64,000 nucleotides of DNA from Propionibacteriaceae bacterium (GCA_016717345.1 JADKFR010000001.1:248001-312000), one strand, 5' to 3'. Shown: positions 31,497 to 40,907, numbered from the stretch's first letter. Notes: generated by a model not told the origin, from the sequence alone. A program made the numbers and translations.

Positions 31497-33617
31497 TTAC
31501 GGCAACTGGTGGATGGCCAGCGGCAGCACCTGAGCGGCCCCTGCCTGAGCCAGCAGCGCGCCGGCCACCGTCATCGTCCAGCGGGTGCGGATCGTGTCGT
31601 CGACCAGCAGCACCGGCCCCTCCAGCGTCACCCCTGGTCGCAGCACCATCCCGGCGATCAGGTCGCCGGCACGCCGCGCGGAGGCGGCATCCTGACTGGG
31701 CGGCGGACCGGAAACCGCCAGGGCGTCGACCAGCGGCAGCCGGCCCACCGCGGCGAGATGCTCAGCGACCGAGGCCACCAGTTGCGGGTGGCGTCGGGAC
31801 GGGACCGCGACCACGGCCGTGGGGCGCTGCCAGGTGGCCGACCAGCGCCTCAGGACCTCGACCAGGCCGGCCAACACCTCAGGCGGCGCCGGCTGGTCCT
31901 GGCGCCACAGCCCCGCCAGTTCACCGGACCAGGCAGGGTCATCGGCGAAGGCAAGCGCCCGCCCTGGGGCCAGGAAGCCGATCCTGCCCTTGCGTCCCGG
32001 GATCCCCGAGACCCAGATCTTGCGCGGCTCAACCACGACATCCAACCCGCGGAAGAACTGTCGCGCCGCCGCCAGGCTCGAACGACTCGGCGCCCGTCCC
32101 GGGGCCGGCAGGTCGCCGGTGCACACCGAGCAGCGCCCACAGGGCTGCGGGTCCGGGTCGTCCAGCGCGCGTTGCAGGAACTCCATCAGGCAGCCCTGAC
32201 CGTGGGAGAACGCCCGCATCAACGCCGCCTCACGGGCACGGACCTGGCGCAAGGCCATCCATTTCGCCTCGTCGAACACCCACGCCTGCCCCGTGGCCAG
32301 CCAACCGCCGGGCTGCCGCTCGACCACTCCCTCGACGGCGAGGATCCGCAACAGGGCCTCCAGTCGGGTGCGGCGCAGACCCGTGGCGCTCTCCAGGGCG
32401 GCCACGCTGCGCACCGGCGGCCCGTGCGGGTCCTGCGGCCCGTGCGGGTCGGATGCGAGCGCCGCCAGGATCTGCGTCACCTGCTCCTGGTCGGGGATTC
32501 CGGCGGTCGCGAAGTACTCCCACACCCGTTCGTCGGACTCAGCCGGGATCAGCACTGCCACTGCCTCCGCCAGCGCCCGCCCGGCCCGTCCGACCTGCTG
32601 GTAGTAGGCCACCGGGGAGGCCGGCGAGCCCAGATGGAGGCAGAAGGCCAGGTCGGGCTTGTCGTAGCCCATCCCGAGCGCGGACGTGGCCACCAGCGCC
32701 TTCACGTCGTTGTCGCGCAGCCGATCCTCCAGCACCTCCCGGTTCTGGGTCTGGCCCGAATAGGCCTCGACATCGAGCCCTTGGCTCCGCAGGAAGGCGG
32801 TGACACGCTCGGTCTCGGCCACCGTCAGCACGTAGACGATGCCCGAGCCGGGCAGCGCCGCCAGCGCCTCGGCGACCCAGGCATAGCGCTCCAGCCCGCT
32901 CAGCGGCGGAACCACCGCGAGCCGGAGCGAGGCCCGCGCGAGCGAACCGCGCAAGGTCACCGTGGGCGCAGTGGCACTGGCGTCCAGTTGTGCCGCCACG
33001 TCGGCGGTGACCCGTTGGTTGGCGGTGGCCGTCGTGGCGAGGACCGGCGTCCCCTCCGCCAGGTGCAACAAGGTCCGCGTCAGGCGCTGGTAGTCCGGAC
33101 GGAAGTCGAAGCCCCAGTCGGAGACGCAATGTGCCTCGTCGATGACCAGGAGCCCGCAGGTACCCAGCAGCTCCGGGAGCTGCCGGGCGAAGGTCGGGTT
33201 GGCCAGCCGCTCCGGCGAGACCAGCAGCACGTCGATCGCGCCCTGCCGCACCGCGGTGAGCACCTCGGCCCAGTCCTCGACATTGGTGGAATTGACGGTG
33301 GCCGCGCGGAGCCCGGCCCGCTCGGCGGCCGCGATCTGGTCGCGCATCAGGGCCAGCAAGGGCGAGACCACCAAGGTGGGGCCGGCCCCCCGCTCCCGCA
33401 GGGCCGCGGTCGCCGCCCAGTAGACCGCCGACTTTCCCCATCCGGTGGCCTGCACGACCAGGACCCTGCGCCGGTCCTCGACCAGCGCTGCCACGGCCCG
33501 CGCCTGGTCGGCCCGCGGGACGGCAGCAGGTCCGGCCATGGCCCGGATCACCCGGGCCAGGACGGCCGCCGAGGCCGGAGGCCGGGAGTCTGCCGAGCCG
33601 GTGGTGGCGGAGGTCAC
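31497..33617 (-). CDS. RecQ-type helicase fused to a C-terminal phosphoribosyltransferase-like domain
   Basis: A 706-residue protein. Helicase motifs: ATGWGKS (57-63), VIDEAHCVSDWGFDFRPDY (DEAH 160-163), ATTATANQRV, and motif VI QQVGRAGRA. A zinc-binding CGRCSVC cluster follows, as in RecQ. Instead of the HRDC domain, the last 150 residues form a phosphoribosyltransferase fold with GPVLLVDDTIRTRWTMTVAG, the PRPP-loop pattern. Such RecQ-PRTase fusions are known in actinobacteria, with no settled role. The GTG at 33617 overlaps the MFS-gene stop (GTGA). It unwinds DNA; what the second domain binds (nucleotide, PRPP or an alarmone) is unknown. Confidence 0.9.
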   Translation of the reverse strand: MTSATTGSADSRPPASAAVLARVIRAMAGPAAVPRADQARAVAALVEDRRRVLVVQATGWGKSAVYWAATAALRERGAGPTLVVSPLLALMRDQIAAAERAGLRAATVNSTNVEDWAEVLTAVRQGAIDVLLVSPERLANPTFARQLPELLGTCGLLVIDEAHCVSDWGFDFRPDYQRLTRTLLHLAEGTPVLATTATANQRVTADVAAQLDASATAPTVTLRGSLARASLRLAVVPPLSGLERYAWVAEALAALPGSGIVYVLTVAETERVTAFLRSQGLDVEAYSGQTQNREVLEDRLRDNDVKALVATSALGMGYDKPDLAFCLHLGSPASPVAYYQQVGRAGRALAEAVAVLIPAESDERVWEYFATAGIPDQEQVTQILAALASDPHGPQDPHGPPVRSVAALESATGLRRTRLEALLRILAVEGVVERQPGGWLATGQAWVFDEAKWMALRQVRAREAALMRAFSHGQGCLMEFLQRALDDPDPQPCGRCSVCTGDLPAPGRAPSRSSLAAARQFFRGLDVVVEPRKIWVSGIPGRKGRIGFLAPGRALAFADDPAWSGELAGLWRQDQPAPPEVLAGLVEVLRRWSATWQRPTAVVAVPSRRHPQLVASVAEHLAAVGRLPLVDALAVSGPPPSQDAASARRAGDLIAGMVLRPGVTLEGPVLLVDDTIRTRWTMTVAGALLAQAGAAQVLPLAIHQLP

Positions 33618-34984
33618 AGGCTCACCGAATGGTTCTCGACAGGGCCGATCCGCTTCGAGGCCGACACCGCCAGCCCGGCGGTCATCGCCATGGCCGCCAT
33701 CAGGGCGCCGAAGGCGGCTCCCGGCCGGGGCCAGCCCGACCCGAGCACGTACAGGGTGCCGGCCAGCCCGGCGCACAGGCTGTTGCCGAGCGCCTCCCCG
33801 ACCTGCAGCGAGGACGTGTTCCGTCCCAGCGCCGCCGCCGGGGAAAGCTGCATCACCGCCAATGACGTGCTGGCATTGGAAAGCCCCATCCCCAGTCCGC
33901 AGCCGGCCCACCCCGCCATCACCACCCCGGTGCCGGAGGCCGGCAGGAGCGTCGCGACGGCCACCGCCACCAGTCCGACCGTCGTCGAGGCGGCTCCGAT
34001 CACGATGATCGTGTCCCGACGCCACCTCAGCCACGACTGCGACTGCAGCCAGGCGCCCGTCATCCACCCGAGGGAGCCGACGATCATGATGACCGCGGCC
34101 CACTGCAGCGACAGCCCCCAGGCCTGGGTGACCATCAGCGGCAGGAAGGTCTGCGCCCCGAAGAAGGCACCCGAGGTCAGGGCCCGGACGTTCACCACCG
34201 CCGACAGACCGGCCCCGATCGGCGAGAATCCCGCCGGCATCAGCGGGGGCAGGCCACCGGCCAGCAGGGCGAGGCCCAGGAGCAGCCACGCCAGCGACGA
34301 CGGCTCGATCCGCTGCCCGGCCCACTGCACGGACGCTGCTCCGGCGGCCACCAGGAGGGCCATCGCGAGGTGCCGACGAGGGGTGTGGACGGCTGCGTCC
34401 GGCAGCGGCTGGGACAGCCGCAGCAGCGGCCGGGTCACCAACAACGCCGCGAGCAGCAGGACGGGCAGGACCGACCAGAACACCCAGTGCCACGACCAGG
34501 TCTCCGCGAGCCAGGCGGCCAGGGGTGGTCCGGCGAAGGCAGGGACCATCCAGGCGGCCGAGAAGGCGGTCATCAGGCTGGCCCGCTCGCGGCCGTCGAA
34601 GGCCCGCCCGACCAGCACCATCACGGCGAGGTTCATGGTGCCGCCACCCAGTCCCTGGATCGTGCGGGCCGCCACCAGCCACCCCATCGAGGTGGCCGCC
34701 CCGGCCAGCGCCAGCCCCACACCGAAGACGACGAAGCCCGCGAACAGCGGCCGGACCGGACCGAACCGGTCGGAAGCCTGGCCCGAAGCCACGATCGATA
34801 GGGTCTGGGCGATCACGAACCCGGTGAACGCCCAGGCGTACAGATCCAGGTCGCCCAGGTCCGCGACGGCGGCCGGCATGGCCGTGACCACGGCAGTGGC
34901 CTCGAAGGCGATGGCCACGACGCACAGCAACAGCCCGACGATCAGGCCGCGGCGACTCGGCGGCGCGATGGGAGCGGCGTCCAT
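33614..34984 (-). CDS. MFS transporter (DHA2/EmrB-like drug exporter)
   Basis: A 456-residue membrane protein with about 14 hydrophobic segments. It has the exporter pattern LDLYAWAFTGFVIAQTLSIV after helix 1, motif A-like ASGQASDRFGPVRPLF between helices 2 and 3, and a motif-C-like GPPLAAWLAE region, which point to an antiporter for drugs or metabolites. The ATG at 34984 is chosen. It is coupled to the RecQ-type helicase by a 4-base overlap, an unusual pairing without clear functional link. The nearby marR gene could control it. The substrate is unknown. Confidence 0.88.
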   Translation of the reverse strand: MDAAPIAPPSRRGLIVGLLLCVVAIAFEATAVVTAMPAAVADLGDLDLYAWAFTGFVIAQTLSIVASGQASDRFGPVRPLFAGFVVFGVGLALAGAATSMGWLVAARTIQGLGGGTMNLAVMVLVGRAFDGRERASLMTAFSAAWMVPAFAGPPLAAWLAETWSWHWVFWSVLPVLLLAALLVTRPLLRLSQPLPDAAVHTPRRHLAMALLVAAGAASVQWAGQRIEPSSLAWLLLGLALLAGGLPPLMPAGFSPIGAGLSAVVNVRALTSGAFFGAQTFLPLMVTQAWGLSLQWAAVIMIVGSLGWMTGAWLQSQSWLRWRRDTIIVIGAASTTVGLVAVAVATLLPASGTGVVMAGWAGCGLGMGLSNASTSLAVMQLSPAAALGRNTSSLQVGEALGNSLCAGLAGTLYVLGSGWPRPGAAFGALMAAMAMTAGLAVSASKRIGPVENHSVSL

Positions 34985-35092
34985 GGCGTTCCCCCGTCCT
35001 GGCCTCGTCGTGCGATGAGCACGGCATTCTCTCACGGCACCGGTAGCGTGAGGGCGACGCATCAGCTTCCCACCAACCGTCAGTGAGGTGAC

Positions 35093-35347
35093 ATGACCCA
35101 ACAGCCGAGCACCACGACCATCCTCGACGAGCGCACCGAGTTCCGTCTCGACGAAGGTGACCGGGAGCGCTTCTCGCACTATGTCGACAAGGCCAAACTG
35201 ACCGAGGCCATGGTGATGGGCACCCCGGTGATCGCGCTCTGCGGGAAGGTGTGGGTGCCCTCGCGCAACCCGGACCGCTACCCGGTGTGCCCTGAATGCA
35301 AAGAGATCTGGGCATCATTGCAGCCCGGGGACGGCGCAGCTGACTGA
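35093..35347 (+). CDS. DUF3039 protein
   Basis: An 84-residue actinobacterial DUF3039 protein. It has an N-terminal Thr/Glu-rich tail, FSHYVDKAKLTEAMVMGTPVIALCGKVWVP and a C-terminal VCPECKEIW; the conserved Cys residues (ALCGKVW and CPEC) look like a zinc knuckle. The function is unknown. It has GAGGTGAC before the ATG and is divergent from the MFS gene; a SixA-like phosphatase starts 29 bases after its stop and may be co-transcribed. Confidence 0.9.
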   Translation: MTQQPSTTTILDERTEFRLDEGDRERFSHYVDKAKLTEAMVMGTPVIALCGKVWVPSRNPDRYPVCPECKEIWASLQPGDGAAD

Positions 35348-35376
35348 GTAGCCCCACCCCGTCCTAGGATGACGCC

Positions 35377-35874
35377 ATGGCGACCAAGACCCTCATCGTG
35401 CTGCGACACGCCAAGTCGTCGTGGCGAACCACGCAAGCCGACATTCACCGTCCGCTGTCGGAACGTGGGGAGAAGGACGCTGTGGCTGCCGGCCGGATCC
35501 TGTCGGCCTACGACCTCGACGTGGTGTTGTGTTCCTCGGCGACCCGCGCCCAGCAGACCTGGCAGCAGGCCACGACCGGCGGGGCCACCTGCGCTGACGT
35601 CCGGGTCACCGAAGCGATCTACCATGCCTGGCCCGGAGAGCTCCTGGGGGAGATCCAGGAGCTGTCGGAGTCACAGCCGTCCGCGCTGCTGATCGGCCAC
35701 CAGCCAACGCTCAGCGACCTGGTGCTCAGCCTGGCCAAACCCTCGCACCTGACGCGTTCGGTCGCCGAGCACTTCCCGACCAGCGCCCTGTCCGTCCTCA
35801 CCTACCGCGGCGCCTGGCGGACCCTCGCCCACGGCAAGGCGACCCTGAAGCGCTACGAAGTCCCGCGGGACTGA
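35377..35874 (+). CDS. SixA-like phosphohistidine phosphatase
   Basis: A 165-residue histidine-phosphatase-family enzyme. The RHAKSSW motif supplies nucleophile His11; DIHRPLSERGEKDA and the LIGHQPTLSDL segment give the remaining catalytic His and Arg residues. The compact length and RHAKS variant match SixA, which removes phosphate from phosphohistidine proteins in E. coli; in actinobacteria such proteins may instead act on small phosphate esters. It is cytoplasmic, follows DUF3039 closely, and converges on ahcY. Confidence 0.9.
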   Translation: MATKTLIVLRHAKSSWRTTQADIHRPLSERGEKDAVAAGRILSAYDLDVVLCSSATRAQQTWQQATTGGATCADVRVTEAIYHAWPGELLGEIQELSESQPSALLIGHQPTLSDLVLSLAKPSHLTRSVAEHFPTSALSVLTYRGAWRTLAHGKATLKRYEVPRD

Positions 35875-35896
35875 TCCCCTCGGGGAGTGCCCGTTC

Positions 35897-37312
35897 CTAG
35901 TAGCGGTAGCTGTCGGTCTTGAAGGGCCCCGCCACCGGGACGCCGAGATACGCGGCCTGTTCGTCGGTGAGCGTGGACAGCTTGACCCCGAGGGCGGCCA
36001 GGTGGAGCCTGGCGACCTGTTCGTCGAGCTGCTTGGGCAGCGTGTAGACGCCGATCGGGTACTTCTCGGGCTTGGTGAAGAGCTCGATCTGGGCCAGCAC
36101 CTGGTTGGTGAACGAGTTGCTCATCACGAAGCTGGGATGGCCGGTGGCGTTGCCGAGGTTCATCAGGCGGCCCTCGCTCAGCACGATGATCCCCCGTCCG
36201 TCCGGCATCACCCAGCGGTCGACCTGCGGCTTGATGGGCTTGCGCACCACTCCGGGCAGCGCCGCCAGCCCGGCCAGGTCGATCTCGTTGTCGAAGTGAC
36301 CGATGTTGCCCACGATGGCGAGGTGCTTCATCCGCGCGAGTTGATCGGCGGTGATCACGTTGACGCACCCGGTGGCCGTGATGAAGATGTCCGCGACCGG
36401 CAACGCGTCCTCGACGGTGGTGACCTGGAACCCGTCCATCGCTGCCTGCAGGGCGCAGATCGGGTCCACCTCGGTCACCAGCACCCGGGCGCCCTGGCCG
36501 GCCAAGGCGGCGGCAGCCCCCTTCCCGACATCGCCGTACCCGCAGACCACGGCCACCTTGCCGCCGATGAGGACGTCGGTGGCCCGGTTCAGCCCGTCGA
36601 TCACGGAGTGCCGGATGCCGTAGCGGTTGTCGAACTTGCTCTTGGTCACCGAGTCGTTCACGTTGATCGCGGGGAACAGCAGCGAATGGTTGGCGGCCAT
36701 CTCGTACAACCGGTGCACGCCGGTCGTCGTCTCTTCGGTGACCCCGAACACGCTGTTGGCCACCGCCACCCAGTCCGTCTGGGACGCGCGCAGCGTGGCC
36801 AGAACCACGCCGTACTCCGGCGAGTCGGCGGCGCCGGGCTCGGGGACGGCCCCGGCCTTGGCGAACTCCACCCCGGAGTGGACGAGCAGCGTGGCGTCCC
36901 CGCCGTCGTCGAGGATCATGTTGGGGGGTTGGCCGTTGAAGTCGAAGATCTTCTCGGTGCATTCCCAGTACTCAGCGAGGGTTTCGCCCTTCCAGGCGAA
37001 CACCGGCACACCCTGCGGGTCGTCGAGGGTTCCCTGGGGCCCCACGACCACCGCTGCTGCGGCATGGTCCTGGGTCGAGAAGATGTTGCAGGAGGCCCAG
37101 CGCACCTCGGCGCCGAGCGCCTGCAGGGTCTCGATCAGGACCGCGGTCTGGATCGTCATGTGCAACGAGCCGGCGATCCGAGCCCCCCGCAGCGGCTTGG
37201 TCTGGCCGAATTGGTGCCGCATCGCCATCAGGCCGGGCATTTCGTGCTCGGCAAGGGTGAGTTCGGTGCGGCCGAAGTCGGCCAGGGTCAGGTCAGCGAC
37301 GCGATATTCCAC
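35897..37312 (-). CDS. ahcY: S-adenosylhomocysteine hydrolase
   Basis: A 471-residue NAD-dependent enzyme that splits S-adenosylhomocysteine into homocysteine and adenosine, relieving product inhibition of methyltransferases. The NAD-binding Rossmann motif is VCGYGDVGKGAAAAL; other marks are GSLHMTIQTAVLIETL, EVRWASCNIFSTQDHAAAA and the C-terminal KTDSYRY that reaches into the partner active site. The length and the insert near residue 150 match the long actinobacterial form (Rv3248c). It lies 52 bases after the cation transporter on the same strand. No SAH-riboswitch fold could be made from that short spacer. Confidence 0.97.
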   Translation of the reverse strand: MEYRVADLTLADFGRTELTLAEHEMPGLMAMRHQFGQTKPLRGARIAGSLHMTIQTAVLIETLQALGAEVRWASCNIFSTQDHAAAAVVVGPQGTLDDPQGVPVFAWKGETLAEYWECTEKIFDFNGQPPNMILDDGGDATLLVHSGVEFAKAGAVPEPGAADSPEYGVVLATLRASQTDWVAVANSVFGVTEETTTGVHRLYEMAANHSLLFPAINVNDSVTKSKFDNRYGIRHSVIDGLNRATDVLIGGKVAVVCGYGDVGKGAAAALAGQGARVLVTEVDPICALQAAMDGFQVTTVEDALPVADIFITATGCVNVITADQLARMKHLAIVGNIGHFDNEIDLAGLAALPGVVRKPIKPQVDRWVMPDGRGIIVLSEGRLMNLGNATGHPSFVMSNSFTNQVLAQIELFTKPEKYPIGVYTLPKQLDEQVARLHLAALGVKLSTLTDEQAAYLGVPVAGPFKTDSYRY

Positions 37313-37364
37313 AAGGCGAGAGCCTACGTGATGCCGCAGCCGACGGGTGTGCCGGGTGTCCCGG

Positions 37365-38312
37365 CTACGCGTCGGAGGGGCTCAGGTCGATGTCGGGTTC
37401 CAGATAGAGCGCCGTCACCGACGGCTCGCTCGCCCGGATCGCCTCCTCGGCATTGTTGATCACCTCAGCCACCCGGGCTGCGGCCAGAGTGGGTTCAACG
37501 GCGATCTTGGCAGCCACCAGGACCTCCTCCGGGCCCAGGTGGAGGGTCTTGAGGTGGATCACGCGGTCCACCCCGTCCGCGCCGTCGAGCGCCCGGCGGA
37601 TCCGTGCGACAGCCTCCGGGGTGGCCGCCTCGCCCAGCAGCAGGCTTTTTGTCTCGATGGCCAGGGTCACGGCGACCGCGATCAGCAGCAGGCCGATCAT
37701 GGCGGTGCCGACCACGTCCCAGATCCCGTCATGGGTGGCCAGGGTGAGCCCCACGCCAAGGAGGGCGAAGGCCAGGCCCAGCAGGGCGGCGAAATCCTCC
37801 AACAGGATGACAGGGAGTTCGGGCGACTTGGCGGTGCGGATGAACCGGCCCCAGGTCTGACCGCCCTTGGCCGGGGTTGACTCACGGATCGCGGTGCGGA
37901 ACGAGAACGACTCGGCGACGATCGCGGCCACGAGCACCACTATCGGAACCCACCACCACGGGCCCTCCAGGAGTTCGTTGGGATGACCGCCCATGATCTC
38001 CTCGTACTTGTGAAACGCCTCGTAGAGCGCGAAGAGTCCACCCAGCGAGAACAGGATGATCGAGACCAGGAAGGCACTGATGTAGCGCTCACGCCCGTAC
38101 CCGAACGGGTGCTCGGCGGTGGCCTCCTTCTGCGCGCTCCGACCCCCCGTCAGCAGCAGGATCTGGTTGCCGGTGTCGGCGACCGAATGGACGGCCTCAG
38201 CCAGCATGGACGATGCCCCGGTCAGGGCCCAGGCCCCGAACTTGGTCAGCGCAATGAAACCGTTGGCGACCAGTGCCGCGACGACAGCCTTCGTCCCACC
38301 ATGCGAGCTCAC
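37365..38312 (-). CDS. Cation diffusion facilitator transporter
   Basis: A 315-residue CDF-family efflux protein with six membrane helices and a C-terminal cytoplasmic domain. Metal-site helix 2 has LAEAVHSVADTGNQ (His and Asp of the HxxxD type) and helix 5 has LLEDFAALLG with Asp; ERYISAFLVSIILFSLGG forms helix 3. Zinc, manganese or iron are likely substrates; specificity cannot be set by eye. It lies between the SIS-protein gene and ahcY in one direction, so it may be part of the long minus-strand operon starting at the DUF3499 gene. Confidence 0.9.
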   Translation of the reverse strand: MSSHGGTKAVVAALVANGFIALTKFGAWALTGASSMLAEAVHSVADTGNQILLLTGGRSAQKEATAEHPFGYGRERYISAFLVSIILFSLGGLFALYEAFHKYEEIMGGHPNELLEGPWWWVPIVVLVAAIVAESFSFRTAIRESTPAKGGQTWGRFIRTAKSPELPVILLEDFAALLGLAFALLGVGLTLATHDGIWDVVGTAMIGLLLIAVAVTLAIETKSLLLGEAATPEAVARIRRALDGADGVDRVIHLKTLHLGPEEVLVAAKIAVEPTLAAARVAEVINNAEEAIRASEPSVTALYLEPDIDLSPSDA

Positions 38313-38340
38313 AGGCCAGAGTCTGCCAGACCGACGAACC

Positions 38341-39360
38341 TCAGGACCGCTGGCCCAGCCCGATCCGCAGGTAGGCGGCGGCGTACAGGCCCTGCTGCAG
38401 GACCGAGGCGTACCGCTCCATCGGAGTGCCCAGGGTGTGCGCGACGCGGGAGATCAGGACGTCACGAGACGTGGCCACCGCGGTCAGTTCGGCTCGCTCC
38501 TCGGCGGCCGCCTCATCGTCCTGGTCGTCGTCGATCATCACCAGGCCCGGACGCGTGGTGGGCGCGGTGTCCTCGAACGGATCGGCGAACACGTCGCGCG
38601 GAGCCACCCCTTCCAACAGCGGCAGCAGGGCGCCGGCGTCGGCCGACAGCACCACGCGGCCGCTGGCCTGGCGTAACGCCTCGGCGACCCGGCGGCTGGC
38701 CCGGGCAGCCAGGATCGAGCCGCCCCACACCAGGGGTTGGGCATCGGCCAGTTCGAGCGCCATCGCCTTGGCCGGGTTCTGGGTCACGTCCACCATCGGG
38801 GCGGACGCTTCGGCGACGCGGTCCATCGCGTCCGCCACCAGTCCGGCCTCCACGCTGGGCCCCAGACCGAGCCGGTGCAGGGCCGACAGGGTCACCACGG
38901 CGGCCGCCAGCGGATCTCCGGTGGAGGTGGGCAGCAGGGTGGTGGAGTGAGAGGCCGACTGCCTGGCCAGTGCCGAATCCTGCGGACAGGCGACCACCAG
39001 CCGGGAGCCCCGACGGACGGCCTCGAAGGCCGCGGCGAGCGACAGCCGGCTCCCACCCCCCATCACCACCACAACGTCGAGCGGACCGACCCAGCCTGGC
39101 AGCCCCAACCGCGGCCAGGCCAGGAACGGGACGGGGCAGGTCGGTTCAAGCACCGCCCGCAGCAGCCTCGACTCCGGGCCGAAGGCGATCACCGCCCGCG
39201 CGCGCTCGCTGTCGTCCAGGGCTGCCAGGGCCCCCTCAGCCTGGGTGGCCTCGCGGCGCACCCTGGCCCCGGCCTCAGCGATCGGCCGCAGCACGCGGTC
39301 GTGGTCCCGCAACACCTCGGCGTCACCGAGGCGGGAGTCGTCGAAGCCCCCGACGGTCAT
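38341..39360 (-). CDS. SIS-domain protein (Rv3256c-like, sugar phosphate isomerase related)
   Basis: A 339-residue protein of the phosphoglucose/phosphomannose isomerase C-terminal type. Sequence features are VVVMGGGSRLSLAAAFEAVRRGSRLVVACP (SIS-fold strand-loop with the sugar-phosphate Ser), a MALELADAQPLVWGGS segment and the late RVAHTLGTPMERYASVLQQG. It sits directly after Trm112-like and manB genes, as Rv3256c does after manB in M. tuberculosis, so a mannose-phosphate role is inferred. The active-site acid and base are not evident. The ATG at 39360 overlaps the preceding stop (ATGA). Confidence 0.85.
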   Translation of the reverse strand: MTVGGFDDSRLGDAEVLRDHDRVLRPIAEAGARVRREATQAEGALAALDDSERARAVIAFGPESRLLRAVLEPTCPVPFLAWPRLGLPGWVGPLDVVVVMGGGSRLSLAAAFEAVRRGSRLVVACPQDSALARQSASHSTTLLPTSTGDPLAAAVVTLSALHRLGLGPSVEAGLVADAMDRVAEASAPMVDVTQNPAKAMALELADAQPLVWGGSILAARASRRVAEALRQASGRVVLSADAGALLPLLEGVAPRDVFADPFEDTAPTTRPGLVMIDDDQDDEAAAEERAELTAVATSRDVLISRVAHTLGTPMERYASVLQQGLYAAAYLRIGLGQRS

Positions 39361-39548
39361 TCGACCGGCGCTCCCGTGCGACGCGCTTCGTCCACCAGCA
39401 GGACGGGGATTCCGTCCCGCACGGGGTAGGCGAGTCCGCAGGAAGGCAGCGTGCAGACCAGCTCCGACGCCTCGTAGTCCCACGCCAGCGAGGTGTGACA
39501 CGAGGGGCACACCAGGATTTCCAGGAGTTCGGCCGGCAGTTCGCTCAT
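39357..39548 (-). CDS. Trm112-like zinc-ribbon protein
   Basis: A 63-residue protein of the Trm112/UPF0434 family: LLEILVCPSCHTSLAWDYEA, LVCTLPSCGLAYPVRDGIPVLLVDEA. Two CxxC-like pairs (CPSC, and C-x4-C in CTLPSC) bind zinc. Eukaryotic and bacterial relatives activate methyltransferases; its partner here is unknown. The ATG lies inside the manB stop (TGATG) and its stop overlaps the SIS gene, so it is firmly embedded in the manB operon. The short length is normal. Confidence 0.92.
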   Translation of the reverse strand: MSELPAELLEILVCPSCHTSLAWDYEASELVCTLPSCGLAYPVRDGIPVLLVDEARRTGAPVE

Positions 39549-40897
39549 CAGTGTTCCTCTCGAATGATCGCCAGCGCCCGGTCGCGCAGCGATGCCATGG
39601 TTTCGGCGTCCCTGGCTTCGACGTTGAGCCGCAGCAGCGGCTCGGTGTTGGACGAGCGGACGCTCACCCACCAGCCGTCACCCCGCACCTTGAGGCCGTC
39701 CACCCAGTCGATGGCCCCGAGCCCCTCGAACGCCGCGGCGACACGTTGCGCGGTCTGCCGCGGGTCGACGACGGTGGTGTTGATCTCCCCTGAGGAGGCG
39801 TACCGGGGAAGACTCGCCCCCAGCTGCGACATCGGTGCCTCCGCGCGTCCCACCAGGGCGAGGATGTGCAGAGCGGCCAGCATGCCGGTGTCGGCTCCCC
39901 AGAAGTCACGGAAGTAGTAATGGGCCGAATGTTCACCCCCGAAGACCGCGTGATGCTCGGCCATCAGCGCCTTGAGGTAGGTGTGGCCCACCTTGCCGAC
40001 CACCAATCGACCCCCGGCGGCCTCGACGACCTCCGCCACGCTGGCCGAGGTGATCGAGTTGACGACGATGGCCGCTCCGGGCTCGCGGGCCAGTTCGGCC
40101 CGGGCGATCAGGGCGGTCACCACGGACGGGTCGACCACGTCGCCCCGCTCGTCGATGATGAAACAGCGATCGGCGTCACCGTCGAACACGAAGCCGAGAT
40201 CGGCCGCGTGGGCGAGGACGGCAGCCTGGGCATCCACCAGGTTCGCGGGCTCCAACGGGTTGGCAGGATGATTCGGGAACGTGCCGTCGAGGTCGAGGTA
40301 GAGCCCGACCACCTCGACGAGCGGCGCCAGAACCGCGGGCGTGGTGTGCCCGGCCATCCCGTTCCCGGCATCCACCACGACCTTCAGCGGTCGCAGCCCG
40401 GTCAGGTCGACCAACTGGTGGAGGTGCCTGGCATAGCCGGGAAGGACGTCGAGTTCGCGCAGGCTTCCCGGAGCGTTCGCGGACGGGAGCGGCTCGCCGC
40501 TCAGCCGGACGATGGCGGCCATCAGGTCAGGGGTGATCGGCGCCGCGTGCGGCAGGCAGAACTTGATGCCGTTGTAGCCGGCAGGGTTGTGGGACGCCGT
40601 GAACTGCACCCCGGCAATGCCCAGTACCCCCGAGGCGTACCAGAGCTCATCGGTGCTGACGAGGCCGACGTCCACCACGTCGGCGCCCAGGCGCCGCGCA
40701 CCCTCGGCGAACGCCAGGCTGAGTTCGCGTCCGAAGACCCGCATGTCACGGCCCAGCACGAATTCGCTCCCCGCGAGATCGAAGGCGGTGACAAAGGCCG
40801 CCCCCAGCGCCCGCGCGCCGTCGAGATCCCATTCCGGAGCATCACCGATCACCAGACCACGAATGTCGTTGGCCTTGAACACCTGCTGCTGAATCAT
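39548..40897 (-). CDS. manB: Phosphomannomutase/phosphoglucomutase
   Basis: A 449-residue alpha-D-phosphohexomutase converting mannose-6-phosphate to mannose-1-phosphate. The phosphoserine is Ser102 in TASHNPAGYNGIK; the metal-binding loop is FDGDADR; the sugar-binding GGEHSAHYYFRDF and the phosphate-binding RSSNTEPLLRLNVEA complete the four domains. The ATG at 40897 gives the family N-terminus (KANDIRG). It feeds ManC (47427-48503), which makes GDP-mannose for wall polymers and glycolipids. Gene order equals Rv3258c-Rv3257c-Rv3256c of M. tuberculosis. Confidence 0.95.
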   Translation of the reverse strand: MIQQQVFKANDIRGLVIGDAPEWDLDGARALGAAFVTAFDLAGSEFVLGRDMRVFGRELSLAFAEGARRLGADVVDVGLVSTDELWYASGVLGIAGVQFTASHNPAGYNGIKFCLPHAAPITPDLMAAIVRLSGEPLPSANAPGSLRELDVLPGYARHLHQLVDLTGLRPLKVVVDAGNGMAGHTTPAVLAPLVEVVGLYLDLDGTFPNHPANPLEPANLVDAQAAVLAHAADLGFVFDGDADRCFIIDERGDVVDPSVVTALIARAELAREPGAAIVVNSITSASVAEVVEAAGGRLVVGKVGHTYLKALMAEHHAVFGGEHSAHYYFRDFWGADTGMLAALHILALVGRAEAPMSQLGASLPRYASSGEINTTVVDPRQTAQRVAAAFEGLGAIDWVDGLKVRGDGWWVSVRSSNTEPLLRLNVEARDAETMASLRDRALAIIREEH

Positions 40898-40907
40898 GCA
40901 GAGCAGC

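Noticed and set aside
31509..35018. Open frame of more than 1,100 codons antisense to recQ and the MFS gene
   Set aside because: It crosses two well-supported genes on the other strand and shows only composition-driven Arg/Gly/Pro runs.
37313..37364. SAH riboswitch before ahcY
   Set aside because: The spacer is only 52 bases and no paired SAH-aptamer helices could be formed by eye.
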